From positions 248,001 to 312,000 of the forward strand of contig OZ025782.1 in the NCBI GenBank assembly GCA_964019425.1: a stretch of DNA of 64,000 nt. The letters are read 5' to 3'. Under the pieces are notes generated by a model. It ran no database searches. It saw only the letters and a list, made by a program, of their open reading frames with translations, and was not told the DNA's origin. A program made the position numbers and the translations under genes. This document shows positions 10,561-20,935 of this stretch, piece by piece (positions within the stretch are counted from its first letter, which is position 1; every line of letters begins with the position of its first letter). The DNA comes from Flectonema sp. DT1601 (lineage: Eukaryota > Euglenozoa > Diplonemea > Diplonemida > Diplonemidae).

Positions 10561-10975
10561 CAGTTAGTTAGTATTAATGGTTATCAGTCATAAGAAGGGG
10601 AGAGGGAGGGAAAATTCAATCGAATGCAAAAGTTCGTAGGTATTAGGAAGTTCTAAGGGACTTCAGTTAGTTAATTAGCTAGCAGTATTAGTAAGTTCTA
10701 AGGGACTTCAGTTAGTTTAGTTAGCAAAATACAAACTGATGACTACGAGGGGTCTGGGTAGCCCGCATCAGTAAGTACCCAATCGCGAAGATTGTACTTT
10801 CACAGCTTCGGCTGGAAGTGATCGACTTCCAGCCTCCACCTTGCCCAGAGGCTAACAGGTTGTAAACAACTAAAGAAAATAAAAGAGAAATGATCTGGGA
10901 GTGGGGGGGACTTGGATAAATAAATCAAGGTTAACACGCAACAAATTAGACATGAATCATTATAACTGGATTCTG

Positions 10976-11009
<34 letters not shown>
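10976..11009. repeat. TAGA microsatellite (unit 2)
   Basis: Unit-2 counterpart of 2066-2095, one TAGA repeat longer. Confidence 0.95.
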
Positions 11010-11010
<1 letters not shown>

Positions 11011-11781
11011 GGAAGTCCAATACATTGCGTACTGTGCATCGCTGATACAGCAAACTAGGGAGCATCGGGTTAACTCCCTAGAGCTACGAGGCAACAGCAA
11101 CGTAATTAGACCCAATCTTATTAGGATTGTTTTTTTATAGCTTCGGCTGACGGGGCATAATGAACACAGTATGCCTATTGTCAGCTTTCCACCTTGTCCG
11201 ATTGTTGTCAGGAGGTGATATGAGGATAACTAAAGAGAAAAGAAAACAAATAAATGAATATATAAATTTAAAAAGAAAATAAAATAAAATATATAAAAAC
11301 AAAGACGCTGGGGGCGGGGCGTTTGGATTCTGTAAGGGATAGAATTTTTCTTTATTTTATTTTTTTTGATAATGTTGTATATAACTAAAGGAGAGTTATC
11401 GAACACACACGCAAATCGCATGCTTTAAATAAACTACCAGAGAAAGAAATGCTGTCAAGTCAAATTGACCCGGGGACCACGCACGTGGGGGGGAGGTGAA
11501 AAAAATAAAAAGTCTTCCTTCTTTCATATACATCTTTCTTTATAATACGACCATATGCCCACACTCCACGAAAGAAAATAGAAAACCCCGGAACAGTACC
11601 GAGGATCGTTCACCCCCAGTTGTCCAAAGCATTATAATTGTACTGTGGGCTTACCGAAAAGCTTTAGAAATGTACCACAAAAAACTGGGCAGCACATAGC
11701 CATATCACTCAGCAAGAAATGAAAACCAAAAGGATCAGGTAAGATGACAGTCAGTTTAAGGTCATAACTGCGACGGACCTA

Positions 11782-11926
11782 GACTTCATTCTATATTGAA
11801 GTTGCTTATCGTTCTAAGATAAAAATCCATCGGAGCTCGCCAGGATAGGGCTAGCAATATTTATTTGCTTTTGTTCAATTTGAATTTTAATTTTTGACGT
11901 CTGGTCGTTTCACTATTACAGTCGAG
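11782..11926 (-). repeat. Short 3' end copy of the retroelement (unit 2)
   Basis: Same as 2877-3021, sharing its end point, so it was present before the units were duplicated. Confidence 0.75.
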
Positions 11927-12897
11927 CCTTGATCTTAAATAAGTTAGTATTAATAATTATCAGTCAATTAAAAAAAAAAAAAGGCAAAATTTCGTAGGAC
12001 AACAAACAAGTTGGTTTCGGACTAAGATTAAAAACAATCTTTCTTCGGACCATTCCCCTTACCCAGCCCTCTTTAGTGAAGAAAGCAAGGGGGACACTGC
12101 TCCTAAATCAGTTAGTTAGTATATATATACTTTGGAGTCACGTAAGTATCAACCTCTTGCAGGCAAACACAATGGCTAAAAGTAATTCTATACTAAAACT
12201 GTACCACTGGCCAGAAGATACGCAAGCTAACCACATGCACGAAGCAGGCAGTATAAGTGACGGATGATAAAGAGAGGAGGAAAAGTGGCAGAGAAATTTT
12301 GCTATTCGGTCCGATTCTTTACTCTTTTTTTCGCTGCGCAAAGAGTATTCATTCAGTTATTTTTTTTTTTGCCTTTCTTTTTGCCGCTTCTGCCAAACCC
12401 ATCCTTGGATTTTCATTTTTATCTTTCAACTACACCTCACTGTGTACTTAAACCGGTAAAATAAAGCATCCAACGAAAGCAAAAAAAAAATCGGAAAATA
12501 AAATTATTGAACCCTCCGAATAGCAAAATCCAGCGCAAAATAAATAAGTAAAAAAGAATCCGTGTTATATACGAGATACTATTGTCAATTATATCTATTT
12601 TTATATATATTTGTACCTACAAACCCATTGTTCGGTAGAAACAGAATTGCGGCAGCGTAAACTAACCTATTTCCTTTATTAGGATTTTGTACTGGTTGCG
12701 CACAAACAAAATAAAAGTGTGAGTGTAAGTAAAAAAGTGATGTTTGCCGATTCCTTCTTTTTCATCTTTTTTCGAAGCAGAGTCTTGTGTGATTCCCCAG
12801 CTTATTTCAAACAAGGAAAGAAGAACAAGAAATCTCTAGCACGAACTGAGACCAAAGGATCGTTGACATGTTTTCACACCGTGGATCGGTGGACTGA

Positions 12898-13161
12898 TTA
12901 GATTTCTTTACCCCGCACTAGTGTACCAGCCGGTGTATTTGCATTAAATAACAGAAACAGATTCAATCCATAAGAGAAGAGGAATAACTTGATACTAATA
13001 TTAAATGGAAAGCCAACTTGAAACCGACCAAAACGAGAATAGGGTTCGGCCAAACCTGGTTGCAATATAAGAAAATCAACAATTGGTATCATGTAAAAAA
13101 TCCCATATGTGTTGTCGAAGATGGGGATTCGGGGCCACGAACTACAAGTTGAGCGCCCCAT
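12898..13161 (-). CDS. Possible small membrane protein, unit-2 copy (doubtful)
   Basis: An 87-codon frame parallels 3906-4259, with the same MGRSTCSSWPRIPIF start and hydrophobic body but a different, earlier end. The varying C-terminus argues against a conserved protein. Confidence 0.15.
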   Translation of the reverse strand: MGRSTCSSWPRIPIFDNTYGIFYMIPIVDFLILQPGLAEPYSRFGRFQVGFPFNISIKLFLFSYGLNLFLLFNANTPAGTLVRGKEI

Positions 13162-13510
13162 GCCTATCTACGCACAGACGAGTTTCCTACACGCCGCACT
13201 AACCAAGATGAGGTATGAGAGCGCCAAAAACAAGTATACATGATCAGCTGTCTAAGGCTTGACATGAATAGCTGTGGAGTGGCGAAACCATTTAGTTTAG
13301 TTTAGTTTAGTTTAACGTTCCCAAGTCTCACTGAGCCACACAAAACTGTCCCTTCGGAGTTTCTGTGAAGTAGCCCACAGAATACCAAAGATGCAATTAT
13401 TTTAAACTATTCATTCTCACCTATCTCAGCCATCTCGGTGTATTTTGGTACACTGCCCTATTATTGTTTGAAAAAAAGAGACCTTCAGCTAATAAAAATC
13501 ATTTCATTGA
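13162..13510. other. Unit-2-specific segment with TTTAG repeats
   Basis: This stretch replaces about 60 bp found in units 1 and 3 between the small frame and the membrane gene. It includes about four TTTAG repeats near 13290 and no frame of note. It is either an insertion with loss of flanking sequence or the ancestral state lost elsewhere. Confidence 0.6.
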
Positions 13511-13555
13511 GAGAGCAGCCAGTGTTTGAATAATATATATTTTAGTGAGTTTCTT

Positions 13556-14251
13556 TTAAACAGAATTCAACGTATCTAATGAATCAGGTTGCTGTTTAAT
13601 TATCAATTCTTCGATCTGTTCTTTTTCATCTTCGCAATTGATGTATTCAAGTTCGTGTGTTTCTCTGAACTTCAGAGTTGGTATTCTAATTCCGTATGAT
13701 CGACAACCGTTCCAACCCTGACATGTTAGTATAAGAGATAACGCAATTACTGATATTGTGTATTTAGTTGTTTTCTCAAAAGGATTTAACTGCTCTGGAA
13801 ACCATATTCTTGTCGTAAAGTAGAACGGCATTAGACACAAACCAACAACAAGTAAACCTTTCCAAAATATTAGCGGAAATGATCGAACTGATTTCATACG
13901 TGCATTTGCGATGTTCAATTTTATGTCAGTTTTTGGAAGATCAGCTACTTCTCTATGATTAAAATATATCTGAAAACCCACTACCAGAATATTAGCAACA
14001 ACAGACATACCAAACGCAAATGTCACTGAACAACCCAACCATATGAGCAGTACAGTAACCAGTACTACAACAATTTCAGCAGACACTCCGCTGATAAGAA
14101 GATTTCTGCGATGAGCTATAAATACTTCCTTCTTTCTCTTTTCACACGTAATTATTCTTCCAGAACCGAATCTTCCATTTGGATAGTAGATTGTGCTTCC
14201 GTCTTCCTGATCAGCGAAGACACTTTCTGTGAATCTGTCCAAGAATCTCAT
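13556..14251 (-). CDS. Four-helix membrane protein of unknown function (unit 2)
   Basis: This is the unit-2 copy of the gene at 4351-5046, with 231 residues and only a handful of substitutions (for example Arg to Gln in the second membrane segment and Ile to Val before the third). The intact frame, four predicted membrane segments and acidic tail are all kept. The few differences are scattered and conservative, which fits either recent duplication or selection on the protein. Function is unknown. The start is placed as in unit 1. Confidence 0.65.
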   Translation of the reverse strand: MRFLDRFTESVFADQEDGSTIYYPNGRFGSGRIITCEKRKKEVFIAHRRNLLISGVSAEIVVVLVTVLLIWLGCSVTFAFGMSVVANILVVGFQIYFNHREVADLPKTDIKLNIANARMKSVRSFPLIFWKGLLVVGLCLMPFYFTTRIWFPEQLNPFEKTTKYTISVIALSLILTCQGWNGCRSYGIRIPTLKFRETHELEYINCEDEKEQIEELIIKQQPDSLDTLNSV

Positions 14252-14862
14252 TTTATATTTTTTTTTCGTGTATACCACACTAATTTAAAAAAAAGAAACC
14301 TTAACTCAAACAGTTTCTTTGCAAAGCAGTAGTGCCGGAAGCATCATCTCCAGGCTTCTTAGCAAAATCCAAAAAAAGAAAAAAGATATGTGTCTTAATT
14401 GAGGGGATGCTTAAGTTGACATAATTCAACTCGAAAACAGTTTAATTATCGTCGAGTGGGGATTCCGGCGCCGAGCGCGAAAAGCGCGAGCACTCACGGG
14501 CTCAATAATTTTACGTTTGAAAGAAGCGTGAAATTAGGGCTCATAATCCCACTGAGGTCATAATCACACTCTTACTGATGCCCATTATCCACATCCATTA
14601 AATTATCCTCCCGGAAAACTTAAAATCACCCCCAACATAATTGCCATTATGTCAAAATCACCCGGATTATTACAGGTCAATAACTACATCGCCACAGCCA
14701 TTTTAAACCAAAAACAGAAAATCATAATTTTACTGCTGTATTAGATTTGGTCTTAACTTCACACTTTTGTGATAATTTCGATTTGCCAGCCATCGGCCTT
14801 GTGTACGGAATGTAATTACCGGTGATGAAATGTGCACAGAAATAATTCGTTTATGGCATTAA

Positions 14863-16800
14863 ATAAATAAATGAGGATGTGCAGAAACCCCCCCCAATTT
14901 TTACCAGGCTATCCCGTGGGCACCTAACAACCAATCCGAGCCCACCACCCCACGAAAATAGTATCCAAAAAACTCAAATCCGGTACTGGGGCACCCTTTT
15001 ACTGCCCACCAGTTTAAAAATTTCACTTTTTTGACTGTTTCTAGTAACATTTGCCTTGTAAGCTGTGTAACACTGGTAGAAATTATGTTTGAAATTTTGC
15101 TTTTCTTGAAGGCCCAGATTTCCTGCGATTTAGATGCGAGTGTCAGCGCAGATGTGATATTGCCAAAGTGTCGATCACATTCGGACTTGCCATGCCGACT
15201 AGGGAAAAAGTTAACCCAAGCTGATTAACTTATTTTACAGAACAGGCTGATGACGGTTGTGTTCTCAAGCTGCCTACCAGCATCAGCCCAATAGTGAATC
15301 ATCTTATCATTCTCAGACATCAAGAAGAACTTATTCATAACCGGATACGTTACTATCGCATTCTGGTTGATGTGTGGGAGTAGGAAGTTGTTATGGCCAC
15401 ACTGAACCTCAGTTCCAAACTGCTCATGTAGTACACATCCAAGCAGACTATTTCCCCTGTTGATAGAAAGGGGAATTTGGCCCTTCTGTCATTAGAAGCC
15501 CTTTTCTTTATAATCCAGAGTCATGATATAGTCACCAGGATGGATTAGATGTATCTTCTCAATACACCTGACATGTCTCTTATCTTCAATGTGAGAATCT
15601 ATTTCAATAATTCCTCTCATTGTTGTTCGCTTCTCAGCTTCGGACTTTATGAGCGCCAGAAGGAAGTTACGATGATGTTGAAGGCCCCAGAGATCCATCC
15701 ATTACGTCTGTCAACATCACAGATACATGTGGCGAATACTGAAGATGCCGGGCAGGCAAGCTTCCTTCAGGGATTGCTGCCTGTGAGACGGTAGTTGCAC
15801 ACATTCATACAGCGCCGAAACTGCTGAAACTCAACTCCAGGTAGAGAACAGTACTGTGTGTATGAGATAGTGTCTTTTAGAGGGGAGTTATTATTAACTA
15901 GGTCATCATGTTTTCAACAGCAACAGTAACCGCCTCTCTCCCTTTTCTTGATACATGGAGGAGTTTTATACTATGGTACCACTCGAGGTTACTAGTTCAT
16001 CTTGAACCTGATTTTTCATGTCAGGTGTTACAGCTGACACTCCACCTTCTTGTCCCTGTTCTTCCACAATTCCTTTCCTACTTCTATCCCAGTCTTCTGC
16101 AGTCACCTCTGCTATCCCCAGCCACTGGAACATAGAGCTTGTAGCAGCGCCCTCAAGCAGCTATAGATTCTAGAAAAACTCCAGTAATCCTGAGGGTGCA
16201 CTTATTGTGAGCAACATGCTCACATTGCTCAACCATCACTGCCAGCAAGGGTGACTCAGAATCACCACCCGATATCGTACTCTGCAGTTCTCACGATCTA
16301 TGATTCTCCTGTCTCATCACTTCTCCAGTTCCTATCATTCCAGTCTTCATAGGAGCCCAGCGTGTAAACAAATTTCTGCAATGTAGCTGCTAAGCTGGTA
16401 TTCGAGTATTTTGAGGGCAACCAACAGAGATACTAGGCAGAAGTACCAGAAACAGTCAAAAAATATGGAATTTTGAAACTGGTGAGCAGTTAGAGGATGC
16501 CCCAGTACCGGATTTGGGTTTTTTGGATAGTATTTTCGTGGGGTGGTGAGCTCGGATTGGGTATTAGGTGCCCACAGAATAGCCTGGTAAAAATTGGGGG
16601 GGGACCTTTGATACGATACGAAAAGATTTATCTGGGAAGAATACTGCAGGTCTTTGCACAAAAAATAAAAATACTGTCACCATGAAACAGGAGGCTTTGA
16701 ACATTGCCCGTTTTCTTTGGTGGAGGCCACGTGAACGTAGTTGAGCACCTCTTGCCTACGCTACCGGGGGGGGGAGTTTCTGCACCGCCTCAAATAAATA
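14863..16800. mobile_element. DNA transposon with long inverted ends, decayed (units 2/3)
   Basis: Second copy of the element at 5657-7602. The left arm is at about 14863-15056 and the right arm at about 16419-16600, with its outer end after the inserted GACCTTTGATACG block near 16765-16800. It is almost identical to the first copy, so both descend from duplication of the whole unit and not from separate insertions. Confidence 0.65.
15076..15806 (-). pseudogene. Decayed DDE-type transposase (second copy)
   Basis: Same broken frames and motifs as 5870-6600 (DYKE, D-x-G-x-H, HGKS-x-x-D-x-HF). The disabling differences are shared, so decay preceded duplication of the unit. Confidence 0.55.
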
Positions 16801-16978
16801 AGGGAAAACCTACAAATCCACTCAAAGGTTCTGGTGGAAGCTCCACAAGACCGTGACTGTAGTATCCGATCAGTCAAACTACCCTGCCACTGATTTTCAC
16901 TTTAACAGCGAGCTATTAGTATATATTATTATGTCAGCTGTTTAAAAGAGAGGGAAGGGCTAAGCATGCGATGTCTTC

Positions 16979-17117
16979 AACTTCAGAGTTGGTTCTTCTA
17001 TTTTGTATGATCGACAACCATTCCAACCTTGGTGTATTAATGTGATGGAGAATACGATTATTGATATTGCGAATGTTGTTGTTTTTTGAACTCCACGCAG
17101 TTGATCTGGAAACCAAA
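16979..17117 (-). pseudogene. Fragment of the four-helix membrane protein gene (unit 3)
   Basis: Unit-3 copy of the fragment at 1014-1152, lying about 2.7 kb from the full-length gene it matches (19641-20336). Confidence 0.85.
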
Positions 17118-17578
17118 TTCATTATTATATCTCCCATTCTGTCGAAAAGCAATAATTAAAGAAGAGGAGAGACTTAATTCAGACGAGGAAAGAAGCCTCG
17201 AACACGAGAAGAGGATATAATCATCTCATTGATAATAACAGGCGTTTTGAATAAGATCTTTTCTTTGGCTCCATCATCATTATGGTTAAATATTAACAAT
17301 TAGTTACACCTGACCAATACCGAGTATAAGATTCATCCCCAGTTTGTCCGAAGTATTATAATTGTAATGAGGGAGTACCGAAAAAGCTTTATAAAAGTAC
17401 CTCAACATTTTGGGAAGCGCACAGCCCTTTCACAGCAACAAATGAAAACAAAAGGTTCACATATATGATGAACGGTCAGTTTATCGCTGGATCAGTATGC
17501 ATTTTGCTAAGAAAGTTAGTAGGAAATAAAAATATTGTTGGGATTGTCAAACAAACGAATAAAAATAATTCGTTCAGG

Positions 17579-17648
17579 ATGTTTATTTGCTGTTGTTCAA
17601 TTTGAATTTTAATTTTTGACGTCTGGTCGTTTCACTATTACAGTCGAG
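17579..17648 (-). repeat. Short 3' end copy of the retroelement (unit 3)
   Basis: The last ~70 bp of the retroelement's 3' end, at the point where unit 3 jumps relative to the other units. Confidence 0.65.
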
Positions 17649-19249
17649 CCTTGATCTTAAATAAGTTAGTATTAATAATTATCAGTCAATCAAAAAAAAA
17701 AAGGCAAAATTTCGTAGGACAACAAACAAGTTGGTTTCGGACTAAGATTAAAAACAATCTTTCTTCGGACCATTCCCCTTACCCAGCCCTCTTTAGTGAA
17801 GAAAGCAAGGGGGACACTGCTCCTAAATCAGTTAGTTAGTATATATATACTTTGGAGTCACGTAAGTATCAACCTCTTGCAGGCAAACACAATGGCTAAA
17901 AGTAATTCTATACTAAAACTGTATTGACCAGAAGATACGCAAGCTAACCACACGCACGAAGCAGGCAGTAAAAGTATCATTAATTTTAGAACAGAAAAGT
18001 GAGAATAAAAAGTAGAGACTAGTAAAATAAAAGTATTCATTTCTGCAGTTTCCTAACATCACAGGGTAATATTAATTTTAGAAGGCAGTATAGTTAGTTA
18101 GTATTAATGTTTATCAGTCAAAAGAAGGGGAGAGGGAGGGAAAATTCAATCGAATGCAACTAACATGTTAGTTTGTTATCAAAATACAAGCTGATGACTA
18201 GGGGTTTGGGTACCCAGCATCAGTAAGGACCCAATCGCGAAGATCGTACTTTCACAGCTTCGGCTGGAAGTGATCGACTTCCGGCTCCCACCTTGCCCAG
18301 AGGCTAACAGGTTGTAAACAACTAAAGAAAATAAAAGAGAAATGATCTGGGAGTGGGGGGAGGTGAAAAAAATAAAAAGTCTTCTTTCTTTCATATACAT
18401 GTTTCTTTATAATACGACCACATGTTCCATATGCCCACACTCCACGAAAGAAAATAGAAAACCCCGGAACAGTACCGAGGATCGTTCACCCCCAGTTGTC
18501 CAAAGCATTATAATTGTACTGTGGGCTTACCGAAAGCTTTAGAAACGTACCACAAAAGATTTGGGCAGCACATAGCCATATCACTCAGCAAGAAATGAAA
18601 ACCAAAAAGATCAGGTAAGATGACAGTCAGTTTAAGGTCATAACTGCGACGGATCTAAATGTATAAGTGACGGATGATAAAGAGAGGAGAGAAATTTTGC
18701 TATTCGGTCCGATTCTTTACTCTTTTTTCGCTACGCAAAGAGTATTCATTCAGTTATTTCTTTTTGCCTTTCTTTTTGCCGCTTCTGCCAAACCCATCCT
18801 TGGATTTTCATTTTTATCTTTCAACTACACCTCACTGTGTACTTAAACCGGTAAAATAAAACATCCAACGAAAGCAAAAAAAAAATCGGAAAATAAAATT
18901 ATTGGACCCTCCGAATAGCAAAATCCAGCGCAAAATAAATAAGTAAAAAAGAATCCTTGTTATATACGAGATACTATTGTCAATTACATCTATTTTTACT
19001 ACAAACTAATCTATTCCTTTATTAGGATTGTGTGTGGTTGCGCACAAACAAAATAAAAGTGAGAGTGATTAAGTAAAAAAGTGATGTTTGCCGATTCTTT
19101 TTTTTTTCATCTTTTTTCGAAGCAGAGACTTGTGTGATTCCCCAGCTTATTTCAAACAAGGAAAGAAATCTCTATCTCGAACTGAGACCAAAGGATCGTT
19201 GACAAAAAAAAAAAAAAAAAAAAAACATGTTAACGATCATATTTTTTTT

Positions 19250-19331
19250 TCGAGAGAGGGTGGTCTAGTGGTGCCGCGCCTAACAGCGATCAAGCTTCAC
19301 GTGGTCTGCCTGGGTTCAATAACAGCCGGTG
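19250..19331 (+). mobile_element. tRNA-derived SINE-like insertion
   Basis: The sequence GGTGGTCTAGTGG contains an RNA polymerase III A box identical to that usual in tRNA-Glu. About 52 bases on, GGGTTCAATAAC is a degenerate B box. The stretch is absent from units 1 and 2 and interrupts the repeat beside a 23-base A run. No tRNA cloverleaf can be closed and the B box is damaged, so this is a tRNA-derived insertion or pseudogene, not a working tRNA. Confidence 0.5.
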
Positions 19332-19549
19332 TCAAAGTCCATGATCTTTGCATTAAATAACAGAAACAGATTCAATCCACAACTACTATGAAATGGAAAA
19401 CCAACTTGAAACCGGCCAAAACGAGAATAGGGTTCGGCCAAACCTGGTTGAAATATAAGAAAATCAACAATTGGTATCATGTAAAAAATCCCATATGTGC
19501 TGCCGAAGATGGGGATTCGGGGCCACGAACTACAAGTTGAGCGCCCCAT
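19316..19549 (-). CDS. Possible small membrane protein, unit-3 copy (doubtful)
   Basis: A 77-codon frame begins like 3906-4259 but diverges after about residue 53 because of the nearby insertion. It may be noncoding. Confidence 0.15.
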   Translation of the reverse strand: MGRSTCSSWPRIPIFGSTYGIFYMIPIVDFLIFQPGLAEPYSRFGRFQVGFPFHSSCGLNLFLLFNAKIMDFDTGCY

Positions 19550-19640
19550 GCCCTGTAGCCCGTCACAGCTTGAAATAGAGGGGGAGAGATTGATTAAGAG
19601 CAGCCAGTGTTTGAATAATATATATTTTAGTGAGTTTCTT

Positions 19641-20336
19641 TTAAACAGAATTCAACGTATCTAATGAATCAGGTTGCTGTTTAATTATCAATTCTTCGAT
19701 CTGTTCTTTTTCATCTTCGCAATTGATGTCTTCGAGTTCGTGTGTTTCTCTGAACTTCAGAGTTGGTTCTTCTATTTTGTATGATCGACAACCATTCCAA
19801 CCTTGGTGTATTAATGTGATGGAGAATACGATTATTGATATTGCGAATGTTGTTGTTTTTTGAACTCCACGCAGTTGATCTGGAAACCAAACTCTAATCG
19901 TAAAGTACAACAGTATCACATACAAACCAACAACAAGTAAACCTTTCCAAAATATTAGTGGAAAAGATCGTACTGACCTCGCTCGTGCATTTGCGACATT
20001 CAATTTTATATTTGTTTTTGGAAGATCAGCTACCTCTCTTCGATTAAAATATATTTGAAAATAAAATATCGGAATACAAGCAATAAATGCCATCCCATGC
20101 GCAAATTCCACAGAGCAACCCAACAGCATCAGCAGTAAGGGACCAACTCCTGTAACTACTCCAATACACACTCCGCTGATAACAAGATTTCTGCGATGAG
20201 CTATAAATACTTCCTTCTTTCTCTTTTCACACGTAATTATTCTTCCAGAACCGAATGTTCCATTTGGATAGTGGATTGTGCTTCCGTCTTCCTGATCAGC
20301 GAAGAAACTTTCTGTGAATCTATCCAAGAATCTCAT
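19641..20336 (-). CDS. Four-helix membrane protein, diverged paralogue (unit 3)
   Basis: It is 231 residues with the same layout as the unit-1 and unit-2 proteins. The first ~45 residues and the last ~35 are nearly identical to theirs. The central region with the four membrane segments is strongly diverged while keeping HRRN, REVADLPKT, SFPLIFWKGLLVVGL and QGWNGCRSY. Hydrophobicity is preserved despite the substitutions, so it looks like a functional paralogue. The mosaic of identical ends and diverged middle suggests gene conversion at the ends or diversifying change in the membrane part. The gene fragments in all three units derive from this type. Function is unknown. Confidence 0.65.
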   Translation of the reverse strand: MRFLDRFTESFFADQEDGSTIHYPNGTFGSGRIITCEKRKKEVFIAHRRNLVISGVCIGVVTGVGPLLLMLLGCSVEFAHGMAFIACIPIFYFQIYFNRREVADLPKTNIKLNVANARARSVRSFPLIFWKGLLVVGLYVILLYFTIRVWFPDQLRGVQKTTTFAISIIVFSITLIHQGWNGCRSYKIEEPTLKFRETHELEDINCEDEKEQIEELIIKQQPDSLDTLNSV

Positions 20337-20878
20337 TTTATTTTATTTTTTTCGTGTATACCACACTAATTTAAAAACAAAATTATTTCAAAAAAAGAAA
20401 CCTTAACTCAAACAGTTTCTTTGCAAAGCAGTAGTGCCGGAAGCATCATCTCCAGGCTTCTTAGCAAAATCCAAAAAAACAAAAAGATAAAAAAATAAAT
20501 AAGGGAAAAACCTACAAATCTACTCAAAGATTTTGGTGGAAGCTCCACAAGACCGTGACTGTGGTATCCTTTTCTCCAAACTTTAGGTTGGACTTGTAGG
20601 ATTGCCCATAAAATAATAGTTATAACAATTACTCACACACTTATCTATATTAATTTAATAAATGCAACACACAGTAATAAAATTAAAAGAAAATAAAGTA
20701 AAGTAAGTTGACTTTTTGAAATTTTTTCTGGGTTGGAAAAAAAAAAAAAAATAAAAAAAAATAAAATAACAATTTAATACAAGGCAACAAAGAAGAATAA
20801 TAATAAAAACAATTGCGAAGCTAATCTCTGCGCCGGTACCTTCGCTTTCTCGGAATAGCAAGGCTGCAGAGTAGCAAA

Positions 20879-20910
<32 letters not shown>

Positions 20911-20935
20911 AAATGACAACCGACAGAAATAATTT
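20337..20935. other. Junction between repeat array and unique region
   Basis: To about 20575 the sequence is repeat-unit material, including a piece matching 825-900. From there to the threonine synthase stop it is AT-rich with A runs. No gene is seen. Confidence 0.6.

Larger units (their letters stand above)
6917..16110. repeat. Compound repeat unit, copy 2
   Basis: This is a direct repeat of copy 1 in the same order and orientation, about 2.3 kb longer. Most of the extra length is a segment between 8443 and 10638, bounded by two ~70-bp imperfect direct repeats that are present only once in copy 1 (about 1664-1734). That segment contains the retroelement relic. A second difference is a ~350-bp stretch at about 13162-13510 that replaces ~60 bp of copy 1. 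Confidence 0.9.
16111..20575. repeat. Compound repeat unit, copy 3 (shortened, right end of array)
   Basis: The copy opens like the other two but jumps at about 17577 to a later part of the unit and again at about 18650, so several kilobases are missing. Its membrane gene (19641-20336) is a diverged paralogue. The array ends near 20575. The last ~70 bp match the sequence that lies just outside the DNA transposon's right arm in the other copies (compare 825-900). Confidence 0.85.

Noticed and set aside
13285-13315. TTTAG repeats as a telomere remnant
   Set aside because: Only about four short repeats are present, and the motif is not a known telomere repeat. A simple microsatellite explains them.
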